From assembly GCA_032622095.1 (NCBI GenBank), contig CP136067.1:198486052-198550051 (forward strand): DNA of 64,000 nucleotides, given 5' to 3'. A program made the translations under genes and the position numbers. This document shows, one piece after another, positions 1 to 10,990 of the stretch. Each line of letters opens with the position of its first letter. The stretch's first letter is position 1. The stretch comes from Siphonodentalium dalli. Lineage: Eukaryota > Mollusca > Scaphopoda > Gadilida > Siphonodentaliidae. The notes under the pieces are model-generated. The model made no database searches. It saw only the letters and a program-made list of their open reading frames with translations, and was not told the DNA's origin.

Positions 1-479
1 AAGTAGGCCTACATTTGAGGGCTCGCAAATTACGTTTACGTATAGTCATATTAACCAGTGACAATTGTGAGAGACCCGTGTGTGTGATTGTAACATAGAT
101 AAAAATAAATATATTACTTAAACAATTTGTTATTATATTGTCATCCAAGAAAAAATGGTAAACTTACCGTTTAGTTCCGTGTAAATCCACCTGTTTAGCA
201 GCCATAATCGTGTACAAATTATTTCCAGTCTGTGTTTGTGGGTACAAATATGTCAGTTGAGACCGGTATTTATACCCCCTATAACTGCCAAATTTGCAGA
301 AAATATATGGTCGCGACCTAATTATTATTTCTGCTAAATGTGCTTACTACAGTGACAGTCAGCATTTGTACCAGACATGATTTTCTGATTCTAACGACCC
401 AATTGATCAGGGTAAACATATCTGTTGGTAAATATGCTTACTACAGTGACGGTCAGCATTTTGTTTTTTCCAGTATTAC
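1..479. other. No gene seen
   Basis: No convincing coding frame. A short segment (gcttactacagtgac) occurs at about 342 and again at about 436, so the area is a diverged local duplication leading into the minisatellite that follows. An AATAAA-like hexamer lies near 105 but no upstream coding exon is visible to go with it. Confidence 0.4.
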
Positions 480-900
480 ATAGGTAACCTAGTTCCCACC
501 ACTAACAGTAATGCATACCATCTGACACTGATACCGTCACTGCATAGTCTGCAGTCTGCTAACCTAGTTCCCACCATTGTTCCCCTAACCATTTGACATT
601 GAAAAACATTACCGTCACTGCATAGTCTGCAGTCTGCTAACCTAGTTCCCAACCATTATCCCCCTAACCACTTGACATGGAAAAGTTACCGTCATAGTCT
701 ATAGTCTGCTAACCTAGTTGCCACCATTGTCTGCTTGGTGTAACGAGAACCATATGCCCTTTGAATGTAACTACGTATAACTATACCTGACCTAGTTCCC
801 ACCATCGCATGTAATGCATACCATATGACGATTGAATGTCACGGTGACTATACGGTTGCTGCATAACTATACCTAACCTAGTTCCCACCATTGGCTGCTT
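480..900. repeat. Degenerate minisatellite, 74-88 bp unit
   Basis: The phrase aacctagttcccacc recurs near 486, 560, 639, 713, 790 and 878 with small changes. Some units also share a segment with ccgtcactgcatagtctgc. Spacing varies between about 74 and 88 bp, so this is an old tandem array. No coding role is apparent. Confidence 0.8.
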
Positions 901-1188
901 TGTACATCCCTTGTCTAGACTTTTTTGTCTAGACAGTGTCCACATCCCCTGACTTGTAATATGCAGATCATATGTGTCCTAGTTAAGGATACAGTGACCA
1001 CTTGTGTTGATCAATTGCCCCAAAAAATAATTGCAAACCTTTACCATTTTTGCACTGTCCTATATATTCGAAAATTGTGGTGACTGTCGTATGCTTACAA
1101 ATAATAGTTCAGCAAAATTTTTACCCTATAAAATAGTTAGAACCGGGAACCTCACATTCATTCTGCTCAAACAATTCAAACTCTCATT

Positions 1189-1267
1189 ATGTTCAGACAA
1201 ATGCAAATTTATAAGGATCTGAAGAAGCAAATCACTGACTGCAAATTTCTCATTGCAAAGACGGAAG
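1189..1267 (+). CDS. Candidate upstream exon of the acidic protein gene
   Basis: An open frame that begins after a stop at 1138-1140 and has ATGs at 1189 and 1201 runs into a strong donor, GAAG|gtgagt, at 1267/1268. It leaves one base of a codon (phase 1). The peptide is short and basic (KDLKKQITDC). Both possible acceptors of the downstream acidic exon also need one base from the previous exon, so the two can be joined in frame. The distance (about 0.7 kb) is reasonable for an intron. It is only about 26 codons from the ATG and no family is recognised, so this is a splice-signal-based proposal. Confidence 0.3.
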
Positions 1268-1700
1268 GTGAGTTTATGTTTTACTTATTCTGTACTATCT
1301 ACCTCTCCGGCGTTCTCATACTGCACCCACCGTGTTAAACTTTCAATAATTCACGAATTTCTATCGCTTTAGATCGGGGCTCACGAAACGGCGACAAATT
1401 GCCAGATTATTCTGTTTTGTGCTCTCTAGTGTTCTCAGACGGCTGTAAACACACCGTATAAAAAAAAATTCAATAATTCACGAATTTCTATCACTTTAGA
1501 TCGGGGGACACGGCAACAAAAATAATTATCAAATGCAACGCTAAACTGGTCGCTCAAAATGCATAAGCTCTCGGAATTAAATTACCCACTGCAGTAAACA
1601 CAGCTGTGCGTTCCTCCCGTACTTTCTCAGTACAGTTAATTGGTTTTCCCTGTTATCACCTGTATTCCGGTTTAGCATCGTATATCATGTATACACGCTA

Positions 1701-1894
1701 TATATGTCATTGTTAAAGAGGTTCAACATAATATGCGATAAGGGGTAGGGGTCTTTGAACGTGTACAATAATTACACATTGATAAAGGTATATGTGTTAT
1801 TGTTAAAGACATAATATGCGATAAGTGGTAGGGGGTCTTTGAACGTGTACATTAATTACACGTATATGTGTCATTGTTAAAGAGGTTCAACATT
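1701..1894. repeat. Intronic tandem repeat, about 88 bp x 2.4
   Basis: Units starting at about 1701, 1789 and 1863 share tatatgt..attgttaaag, atatgcgataag and gtctttgaacgtgtac. A second short duplication (ttcaataattcacgaatttc) occurs near 1340 and 1468. Both would be intronic if the two-exon model of the acidic gene is right. Confidence 0.8.
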
Positions 1895-1925
1895 ATTTAA
1901 ATGCATTTTTGGGGAAATGTGACAT

Positions 1926-2582
1926 GTGACATGTGACATGCGACATGTGAATTCAACAGTATATTTTCTACAAGGACTAGAGAGGGATTTTGCGCGAGAA
2001 AATATCAAACTCTATGATAAGCTGAGATCTGTGCATAAAACAAATATACAAAGAATGAAACAAGACCTGAAACGGCTAGGAACTCCCAGAATTACAAATC
2101 TGCAGCAAAAACTGCATTATATCGCACAAACATCAGAAATGTTCGGTTGTATGGGAAAATCGAACTACAACGTCTGTTACGAGGACACTGATGAAATACA
2201 ATTTCAGGGTTCTAATACCCATTATTCTGATGACGATGGTCAGTCTACACATAGTCGCTGGTTGGCGACGGATCCTGCTCGGGACGAGGACGAAGACTCA
2301 GATAAGGAAAATAACGACCCGCGTTATTCAAAAACCCTGGATCAATATATAGATGACCTAAAGGTCGACAACTACGACCAACCAACTGGTGAAAAATCTT
2401 ACGATCATGGACAAGCTATGGTATATGATGAACAGTTACCCGAACAATATTTGGATAATAACGGAGATGACGACGATGCGGCGGAGAACGATCAAACGTG
2501 TTATTCTCAATATTTGGATAATAACAGTATCAATCTACAGGATGTTTTGAAAGACATTATCATCATCGCAGATGATGAATAA
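1926..2582 (+). CDS. Acidic, Asn/Asp-rich protein, probable terminal exon
   Basis: The frame has 218 codons and a clean stop at 2580-2582. The N-terminal third (FLQGLERDFARENIKLYDKL onward) is charged and helical-looking. The C-terminal half is strongly acidic, with DEDEDSDKENND, a DDDD run and two copies of QYLDNN separated by about 20 residues. Its codon use looks real compared with the random short frames around it. The ATG may not be the true start: acceptor-like AGs at 1958-1959 (aacag) and at the end of tacaag each leave a phase-1 junction matching the donor at 1267/1268. An ATTAAA poly(A)-signal variant lies near 2647. No known domain is recognised; acidic tails of this type are common in nuclear or regulatory proteins, but that would be a guess. 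Confidence 0.55.
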   Translation: MTCDMRHVNSTVYFLQGLERDFARENIKLYDKLRSVHKTNIQRMKQDLKRLGTPRITNLQQKLHYIAQTSEMFGCMGKSNYNVCYEDTDEIQFQGSNTHYSDDDGQSTHSRWLATDPARDEDEDSDKENNDPRYSKTLDQYIDDLKVDNYDQPTGEKSYDHGQAMVYDEQLPEQYLDNNGDDDDAAENDQTCYSQYLDNNSINLQDVLKDIIIIADDE

Positions 2583-2689
2583 TTAACTGTAACGGATAAT
2601 TGTTATTGTGGAATTATTATTATATATATATTCTCATATTGTAAGTATTAAATATAATCAGTATAACTGTTTTGCCCCATTTTTACCCC

Positions 2690-2735
2690 CATTTTTTTTT
2701 TAAAAGGGGAGGGGGCCCGCCGCCCGCCCGCCCGG
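2690..2735. repeat. Poly-T/poly-A followed by G/C-rich simple sequence
   Basis: A T-run is followed by an A-run, a G-run and ccgcc/cgcccg units. This is low-complexity sequence just 3' of the acidic gene. Confidence 0.7.
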
Positions 2736-2813
2736 GGAGATCACTCGTACTATAGTACAATATTCTATTAGGTGCGAATTACCAACTAGGGTGCCGTGTC
2801 ACACAATAACTAA

Positions 2814-2938
2814 TGACGCGGCACGGTTAACCCTAAACCAAATAAGGGTGCAGGTTAGCAATTTAGTTAGGGTTAACCGTGCCGCGTCACACAATAATTT
2901 TTTTTAAATGACGCGGCACGGTTAACCCTAACTAAATT
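2814..2938. repeat. Foldback repeat with a perfect 30-bp stem and a third arm
   Basis: The 30 bases at 2860-2889 are the exact reverse complement of 2909-2938, separated by 19 mostly T/A bases. A third copy of the right arm (tgacgcggcacggttaa) lies at 2814-2836, and a weaker opposing copy (gtgccgtgtca) near 2791. This is the structure of a small foldback or MITE-like element. Confidence 0.85.
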
Positions 2939-2939
2939 T

Positions 2940-4100
2940 CTAACTGTCGTGCATATACTACTAGCCTGCATCACGATTACCATTGATTTGTGCTAATAAA
3001 TCAGAAGCCGTGCGGTATATACACGTAAGCATTACGCACTCTGGAAGCGGAAAATACTTATGTATGTACAGCGAATTACCAAAGAATAATAATTATAATT
3101 GAATTGTATGTGTATGTTCTATATTATTACTTCTGTTAAATGTTACATTTGCATGTTAGTTTATAGTAATAAACAATCGCAAACATCACTATTCTGAAAA
3201 TATATTTTAAAACCTTACTTGAATTTCGTAGTGCGACATCGCGTTATTTTGGCTGAACGAAATAGAGGATATCTAGCGTTCTGAATTGATACCGGACAAA
3301 TATATTTGATTATTTTCGCGACCGACTAGCTGCACTTTTCGCCAGCGGAAATACATTTTTTTTGGCAGTAACAACAGAAACTCATTATCGCCAGAAACAA
3401 TGTACATTCGTTGACGACAAGTTGGTCGCGAAATTTAGTCCTTAAGCCATATCATGAGATATTTCTGGTATTGATTATTAGAAGAAAACAAAACACATTT
3501 GCTTTGAATTGTTTACAAAATACTTTTGGGAATTGGTGACTTTTACCAAAATAAGACGAGTCTAAATCCTGAACAAGGATCATTTGTATAAGACATATTT
3601 TATTGTCACAATGTGACATTCGTGTGCAAACACGTCGAGGTCACTTCACCCCATGTAATCTGAGTAAATGATGAGATTTTGTATGGAATATTAAAAGCAA
3701 AATTTCAGAGCTGACGAAACGCACAATACATATAGTTTGATATACTGATATTGAACTAATCCCAACAGAAATGTCGAAGATACTTGCTTGCCCAGGGCTC
3801 TTATACACAGGTGTCGATTTTTCTCATATTACGACACACGGTCATTATCCCCAGTTGGAGCTGTCACTCCAAAAGCCTACCTTCACTGCGTCAACACAGT
3901 AACAGGTTTACCACCATTTATGGAGCAACGGGATACTTTCTGACAAGCCAAAACTTATGCATGGGAAATAGCGTCTGGTACTTGATATATGCCCGGGAAC
4001 ACACCGTCGGTATTATGTTATAGCTGCAGGGAGATGAAGGGGTGGCTTATACAGCTAGTGTGGGAACTAAAGAGTTAAATATCTTATAAATATGTTCAGT
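2940..4100. other. No gene seen
   Basis: AT-rich sequence. One short open frame near 3784-4023 has no family resemblance and no splice context, and I do not call it. No clear tandem or inverted repeat was found. Confidence 0.4.
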
Positions 4101-4470
4101 GCGTAAATACAATTCAAGTTCGAAAATGGGATCGGTCCGAATCATTTTTTACTAAGTTATGACCCTTTTTACTTAGAATTTTCCAAATTTGAGATTTCTC
4201 GATAAATTTAAATTGGGCTGTTTGGTCTGAAGGAAATGTGTATGTTAGCTGTTTAGTGCCAAATACAGGTCTATACTAAGGGTTTGTTTCGAATAAGTTT
4301 TACTGAGTTCTGGCCCATTTTAGAGTAAGGATTTTCCAAATTTGAGGTTTCTGGATAACTCCAGTTTTGGTTATTTGATCGGAACCAAATTTGATGTATG
4401 ATTTTTCCAGTCATATTTGGTTACCAAGAAGACCCTTATCGCTTGTCCAGGATCATCTATAAATTCTGTC
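4100..4470. repeat. Diverged dispersed repeat with internal duplication
   Basis: Two related halves: tactaagttatgacccttttt with ttttccaaatttgagattt near 4150-4195, and tactgagttctggcccatttt with ttttccaaatttgaggttt near 4300-4355. The style matches abundant non-coding dispersed repeats of marine invertebrates (recollection of style, not a database match). Confidence 0.5.
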
Positions 4471-5093
4471 CTACTTTCTAGAAAGGCAATGCCCTAAATG
4501 AATCAAATTTAAAGGGGATATGTATATTATTTAAAGGGGCCTTGTGTCCTCAGTACGTATGTGGCTTATGTCATGCTGTATTAAATTGTAATGATGTTGA
4601 GAAAATACTATTGTATAAGTTACTTTAATATAATAGTAAATAAAATGCCATACAAAAACACTCATTGTCGAAGCAGTCAGTTGCTGTTTGCAATATTGAA
4701 ATACAGTATATCGAGTTTGAATATACAAGCTCTGTTTAGTTGTTTTGAACAGAAAATTAGCTATGTGATTTTATTTATATATTACTTTTATAATAACATA
4801 CAGGTAGCCCACAATCGTGCTACAATAAAGTAACCTAGTAAGTCATGAGTGTTTGTGAACCTGATTTTTTTCATGCAACTTTGTCTTGCGTGGGTTCGTG
4901 GAACTGGTTGTAATGAACATATTCTTTCTTAATCAATTAATGAATTTCTTTGCATATATATATAGCATGGACACCAGTCAGAATAATTTTATTGGTGCCA
5001 ACAACAATATCAGAAGGTGTATTAAACCATTCGCAATGAATGTGTTATATAATTATTGTGAATTGACCTCCAAGTATGAAGAGCTAATGAGTT
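4471..5093. other. No gene seen
   Basis: AT-rich sequence with several short open frames on both strands and no recognisable protein. It leads into the 236-bp satellite. Confidence 0.35.
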
Positions 5094-5980
5094 ATGTGGC
5101 TTATATTGACACGTATGAATACCTGTACAGTAAAAAATGGGTGGCATACAAAGTCAAATATAACTCTTTTGAGTAGTACTCATTAGGGGCAATAACCTAA
5201 CCTGTATATGCAATGCGTTGAAACAGGGAGACATATATAACGAGCAGGTACGTGTCTCAATAATCACGGTTCATCACCTATCAGTTAAATTGAGAAAGTT
5301 AATATTCCCACAATACCCGCTTGTGGCTTCTATATATATATGGACACGTATTTATACATATACAATAAATAAGTTGGTGGCAAACAAAGCCAAATATTAC
5401 TCTTTTGAGTCGCAATCATTGGGGATAATAACATAACGTGTACATATGCAATACGTTGCAGAAACATACATGCATGCTGGTTATCTTTGTCTCCTTAATA
5501 ACGGTTTATTACGTATAAGTTAATCTGAGAAAGTTAATATTCCCACAATACCCAGATAGTGGCTTCTATAGACACGTATGTATATCAATACAGTAACAAA
5601 TGAGTGGCATACAAAACAAATATAACACTTTTGAGTTGTAATCTTTAAGGACAATAACCTAACATGCATATGCAATTCGTTGAAATCCGTCAATAGGGAG
5701 ACACATATAACCAGCATGTACGTGTCTCCCTAATCATGGTTTATTACATATCAGTTAATTTGAGAAAGTTAATATTCCCACAGTGTCCACTATGTGGCTT
5801 CTATGGACACGTATTTATACCTATACAATAACAAATTGGGTGGCATACAAAGTCAAATATAAGTCTTTTGAGTTGTCATCATTAGGGACAATAACCTAAC
5901 GTGTATATGCAATGCGTTGAAAACAGTTATTGGGGAGACATATATAACAGCGTGTACGTGTCTAACTAATCACATTTTTT
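5094..5980. repeat. Tandem satellite, about 236-bp unit, roughly 4 copies
   Basis: Unit starts (gagacayatataac...gtacgtgtct) lie near 5227, 5463 (diverged), 5698 and 5935, with a partial unit from 5094. Shared landmarks are gtggcttctat..gacacgtat, tggcatacaaagtcaaatat, cttttgagt, gacaataacctaac and gcaatgcgttgaaa. Peptides translated from it are by-products of the repeat. Confidence 0.9.
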
Positions 5981-6004
5981 TACCTATTATATTAACTCGC
6001 CACG

Positions 6005-6215
6005 TTATAGTACGGGGGGGGGAAGTCATATTGTACTCCCAAATGTCATATTGGACTGCCGAGTGTACAATGCCACGTTATATTGGGACTCTGTGACGTA
6101 ACGAATTACCTATTGCGAAATAAACTGGTGAAATTGTGATGCGCGTGCAACAGATTTAGCAAACGTTTCACTTCCGCGTTGAGTATTTTTTATTGCCGTG
6201 TTTACTGTTCCAAAT
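6005..6215 (+). repeat. Dispersed repeat, second copy at 57.4 kb
   Basis: Shares gtcatattggact, ttattgggactc, gtgacgt, gtgaaattg.gatgcgc and gacgtttcacttccgc-like blocks, in the same order and orientation, with 57417-57615. No coding content. It starts beside a G-run near 6014. Confidence 0.75.
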
Positions 6216-6474
6216 CAAATCATGCATACTGTGTGTTTCGTCATCACGGTTTCTACAACTAAAATACGAGCGCACAATATCCATGTAACTTGTTAGTTTT
6301 TTTTATCATTCTACATTTATATTTATCTGATTTAAAAAATAAAACGATGAAAATACTAGGCACACACACATAGTAACACTGGTATATAAGCCTTTTATCA
6401 AAGTCGGAATGTCATTTTGAAAAGATAAGAGATGACCCATGACTATCTTTAAACGATTTAGACTTTGGAAAGTT

Positions 6475-7250
6475 GACGCATAATTTGGTCACCTATTATA
6501 AAAAATAACCAAAAACAACCATGTCATCGATAACCTTTCACCTATTAAATGGCGATCGCGATTTAAAAAAAAAATCGTATTAGTAGCGAAAACAGGAATG
6601 CATGTGTACATAGCACGTGTCCTAATTATGCCAGCTAATGGGATTTTATATTCGAGAACAGTTGAAGCTGCTTTCACAGATCTGTGGCGGACGCACAAGG
6701 CCAACGCTATCGTGTTTGTGGCTGACCACTGGCACTACGCATAAACCGATAGCCGCAGACACTGCACGCATGCGTCAGCCGCAGGTCTGTGAAATCAGCT
6801 TTAACTTCAGACAGACAAAATTGCGACTACGACCTCCAAGTCATCTGGTCATGTGAACGGGTTCCAAACAATTATGTTTCGAGTGAAAAGGTCAGAGGTA
6901 GCAAATTACTCTAAATGACGCGGAACGTGAAATGTTGACGCATCATTTTGTCGCATATTGCAATTATAGAAGATATGAACACTTCAATTAAAACAAGTTG
7001 TAAATTTTCAATGATCTTCCCACAACAATCATGTGATCGATTTTGCCAAAAAAATGTATTGGTAATCGCATTAGCTCAAATATGACTGTACGATTACACA
7101 CCACATGTCCCAATTAGGCCAGATAAAGGGATTTTATAATCGACAACGGTTAAACCACAAGACAGACCACCACACTGTTGGTCCAACCAAATTGCGACCA
7201 CGCCCTTTAGGCCATGTGTACGTGTGAACGGGTCCCAAACCATATTCTTG
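6475..7250. repeat. Diverged direct duplication with a palindromic insertion
   Basis: Unit 1 (about 6475-6880) and unit 2 (about 6905-7250) align through catgtgatcgat-like, cacgtgtcctaattatgcc / cacatgtcccaattaggcc, gggattttata and gtgaacgggt.ccaaac. Unit 1 holds about 150 extra bases (6659-6814) whose ends are inverted copies: gttgaagctgctttcacaga against the complement of tctgtgaaatcagctttaac. It looks like a foldback insertion present in only one unit. Confidence 0.7.
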
Positions 7251-7420
7251 CATATGGCGAAGTCCACCCGTTATGTGTGTACACCTCCGTTGGTAAGAAA
7301 TACTGCTGACCTTGTGATTTTGATTGCAAAGCATATTATGCAATCTGATTGTTAACATTTATGAGGCCTGATAACCCTGACTAGATCACAGGACGTATAA
7401 CTGTTATATTTATATATTTA

Positions 7421-7610
7421 CATACACCTGATATCTCTTCCGATTTCCCCATAGCGTTACGGTAGACACGCCCCCTTATTCAATGCGTTCATAAATCTAT
7501 GAACGTAACGTGACGTCACGTTCAATGTCGTTCATATGTTTATGAACACATTGTTCCCGGAAATCACCGGGGATTGTTGGACATTACCGACTGCTTGAGT
7601 ATCTAGTCAG
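7421..7610 (+). repeat. Dispersed repeat A, forward copy
   Basis: About 190 bp: cacctgatatctcttccgat, ccccatagcgttacgg, cgcccccttattcaatgcg, gacgtcacgttcaat, ggaaatcaccggggattgt. The same blocks occur in reverse order and strand at 15676-15867. The core has the short palindrome cgtgacgtcacg. Confidence 0.85.
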
Positions 7611-7754
7611 CTAATACGCCAATGATTTGATAGCAAACAATATGTAATCGAGGTTCACGATTGGATGGCTTGTGGCATCTGATCGCGAGCACGGGTGGCA
7701 CAAGATGTTCGGTTGACTATCAGAATGTTGGTTATCATGTAATCCCATAATATG

Positions 7755-7985
7755 TCAAATATAGCGAATTATCGAAATATGAAATACAACGAAAAAGCGA
7801 AATATGAAAATACAGCGAAATAGCACGAAAAATCGAAATAGGAAAATACAGCGAAATAGGGCGAAATATAGAGCAAAATATAGAAATAGGAAATTATTTT
7901 TATAAACGAAATAACGGACATATTTGAAAAGAGTGTTTTTGACGAAATAACGGACATATTTGGAGAAGTGTTTTAAAGAGCGTAA
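7755..7985. repeat. Minisatellite plus a repeat shared with 46.6 kb
   Basis: 7755-7900 is a degenerate run of gcgaaatatgaaaatacagc-type units. 7905-7985 carries two units of tgacgaaataacggacatat ending in gtgttttaaagagcgtaa, which also occurs at 46560-46680 inside an inverted-repeat element. Confidence 0.75.
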
Positions 7986-8005
7986 GTATATAAATATAAA
8001 TAATA

Positions 8006-8143
8006 AACGGCGGACTCAACGTGGTCATGGGTTTTGACTGCGATAAAAAATCAGCAAACTCCGCATGAACCCCTTTGGGGTTTATGCAGTTTGCTGAATT
8101 TTTCTCGCGGTCAAAATCCCATGACCACATTGAAACCGCCGTT
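8006..8143. repeat. Long palindrome (repeat B), about 67-bp arms
   Basis: Left arm aacggcggactcaacgtggt.. and right arm ..accacattgaaaccgccgtt pair over almost the full length, with a loop of about 4-6 bases near 8073 (cccctttgggg). A single arm recurs at 15622-15676 directly beside repeat A. This is a foldback/MITE-like structure with no coding. Confidence 0.88.
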
Positions 8144-10850
8144 CATTTCTTATATAAAACAAAGTGCACCATTCCAAATTTCATGCATAGAAACAAGTTT
8201 TATTCCACACCGAGATGCCAGGCCAGATGGCACTGAGTAAAATTTTATTCCATAAAATTATATGGATAGCATACACACACTGTTTACATTTAAAACAATT
8301 ACATGTTTCTGCAATACGCTCAAATTCTTTCATCCTATCTGCGTTTCTACGTAACTCTGGGTGAGAATTTCACACTATATGTGCCATGAATCTGAATGAG
8401 CTAAGATCGCATGTAGTAGCATCATGATTTATAATGGAATATGCAATGGTGTGAATGTAATCAATTTCAATTGGGGGAGGGTCCGGGAGGGTGCGCGAGA
8501 TCTTCTTTTTTTTTTATTTACAGCTGGGAGTTACCGTTCAAATCTCGAGATTAACGGGGTCTTTATTGGTGTTATATGGTGCTGACAAGTTCATTTAATG
8601 ACAAAATTACGATTAGCCAATTAAGCTGGATAAACAACACATGTGGCGGCACACGTCGGTTTCATTTGCGGCCCAACCAAATATACCACATGTAATTTCA
8701 TTAGGTTGTCACTTGAGGGACCTAGCAGCAATAATACGCATCGTAGCATTGATCTTGGTTATGAGCACTTTTGAGGAGCTTTCTTAATCTTCAAGTATTT
8801 TTTGCAAATTGCCCAGACCATCTGGTGTGTTAAACTCTTCCCTAAACCGAAATGAGGCCAGTCCGTCCCATTTAAATCGCGCGCGGTGGCTTCGCACGCA
8901 ACGGAAACGTATCATGCTGTGAACCATGTATGAATTTACCAGTATTACTAAACTGAATTCCAAGATAATTTTATTCATTAACAGCTTCTGACACTTGGGA
9001 GTAATGGAAGCCAAATCTGACTGGTTACACAAATCAGTACAAGCATATATATAATCTTACTACCGGCTCTGGTGTACTTCCGTACACAAAACTACACAAT
9101 AATTGTTAAAATACAAGCACCATCGGTCTCTATTGGCACAATTCAAGTACAATTGCATTTTAGATTGGAATTTACGAAACTATACATATAAAGCTGGACA
9201 TCAATATTGGAACACACACAGGATAAATTTCTATCAGGCTAATTGATAACCTTATATCGAGTTACAACAAACGAGGCCGCATCGACAAGTTCGTGGCATC
9301 TGGGCACTGGCTGATTTATTACCTCTTGCGTGATGAGGTGAAATCAAAGAGATACCGATACCGGATATGGCATTAATTTGTCCATACATTAGGAAGAAAA
9401 TTCCAGGGATATACATGTACGATGGGTTCTTCTCAGAAGATAGCAGTCATTCTACTTACATATTTGGGACTGGCCACGACTGCTACAGTTACCATTCTGT
9501 AGTCGATCCCAGTCTATCTGCTGATTTTTTCAAGGCAATTACTTTACTTAATGCGTGTTAAAAGTCGATAATCGTTCTTGGCTGCGTGGTATTCTCGTGG
9601 TGATTCCTTTGTGCGATTGGCAGCATCATTTTATTTAACGGAAATTTTATCGAAATTCAACCCGTCGATTGTAAAAATTGGCCCAGAGAAAGTAAAGATT
9701 CCAATATACCGCGATTACTCATAAAAATAACTTATATATGAGAGTCGGAAATGGTGCCGATACACATGCATTATTTCAAGAATGGTGCTAACTTAATACT
9801 AAATAACTCGAATATTTTGACAGGAACATATGACTATATATATTTATTGAATCTTATAGATTTACATCTTCCTTTTGTTAGATCGAAAATATCTTGACGG
9901 GACCTTTGATAAATCTTCAATTTAGTTTCAATTTAGAATTTGTCTGGTATCAATGTCCGTTTATTTTTAAACAAACCTTCGAACGTTGTGTCGGATCAGA
10001 ACCTTTCAATAGATTTTACTCCAATATATTTACACGAACATTTGAATATTTAATATGTGTTAAAAGAATAATATATTCTGACCTGATGAAATTCGTTACA
10101 TGGAAACTATTTCGATGGATGGATGGCTTCGTTTTGCTAATTATTTCATACATGTATAATCAATATCCGTAACCAGCGCAGAGGGCTTCAGCTCAAAATG
10201 TCCCTATTTTAAATTTGATTTTACTGCAATATTTTGTTTACAGAAATATGTGATTATGTTTTATATATATTAAACAAATAAAATATTAAAACTGATAGTC
10301 GGCGTTACAAGCATGGCAATTATGTCCACGGAAACTTATATATCGTCAGTTTTGTTAATCTACATGATGTGGGTGGGGTTAGGGTATTTACTGGTATAAC
10401 CTGCGTGTGTGTATATTCGACCTCATGTCAAGTGCCCTCCCATAAGTTTTACGATAATATTTATTTTTATATACTTTATTGAAATTAATTAACGTATGGG
10501 TCAATTCAAGTTTCAACTTTTAAAACACGATGGTCAGTGATAAGTTGGTCAGCTGATTATGAAACATTTTGAAAACACATTGCTTCTTCATAGCATTATG
10601 ATATAACCCCATGCAGACACCATCGAAGACAAAGAGGTCAGCTAAATCATGTACAATTAGACAAATATTGTAGATACCTTTCGTATTGGGGCTTAGTGTG
10701 GTATTTTGCAAAATTTAGTTTTTTAAATTTAAATTTTTGAAAAAGATTTTTCACCAATGCAACTGAAATAGTCCTGGTAAATTCAAAAAAGAAACTAAAA
10801 TTAAAATTTATTGTCTTGAAAGTTATGTCCATCAATACAACTATATAACG
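8144..10850. other. No gene seen
   Basis: About 2.7 kb without a recognisable gene. Short frames at 9367-9561 (+) and 9894-10172 (+) show no domain or splice support. A purine/pyrimidine simple run (tttttttt) occurs near 8506-8520. An unrecognised exon cannot be excluded. Confidence 0.35.
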
Positions 10851-10854
10851 GTAA

Positions 10855-10990
10855 TTTTAAAAAGGGAAGTGGGAAGACGACCAATCCTGGCCATACTGCC
10901 CATGTACAAAGCAAGTTCTCCACTTGTTCTCACTGCATGTTGTAATGTAAATGTTTTGTACGAATAAAGTATCTAATCTGATCTAAAACA
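10855..10990 (+). mobile_element. Probable LINE 3' tail
   Basis: The segment ends cctgg..actgcccatgtacaaagc..gttgtaatgtaaatg, then tttgtacgaataaagtatc with an AATAAA followed by a short microsatellite-like tail (taatctgatctaaaac). Poly(A) signal plus a simple tail is typical of CR1/L2/I-like non-LTR elements of invertebrates. No RT sequence is attached, so it would be a 5'-truncated insertion. Confidence 0.5.

Noticed and set aside
5094-5980. Repeated spacers suggesting a CRISPR-like array
   Set aside because: Whole 236-bp units are repeated rather than short repeats with unique spacers, and the sequence is eukaryotic.
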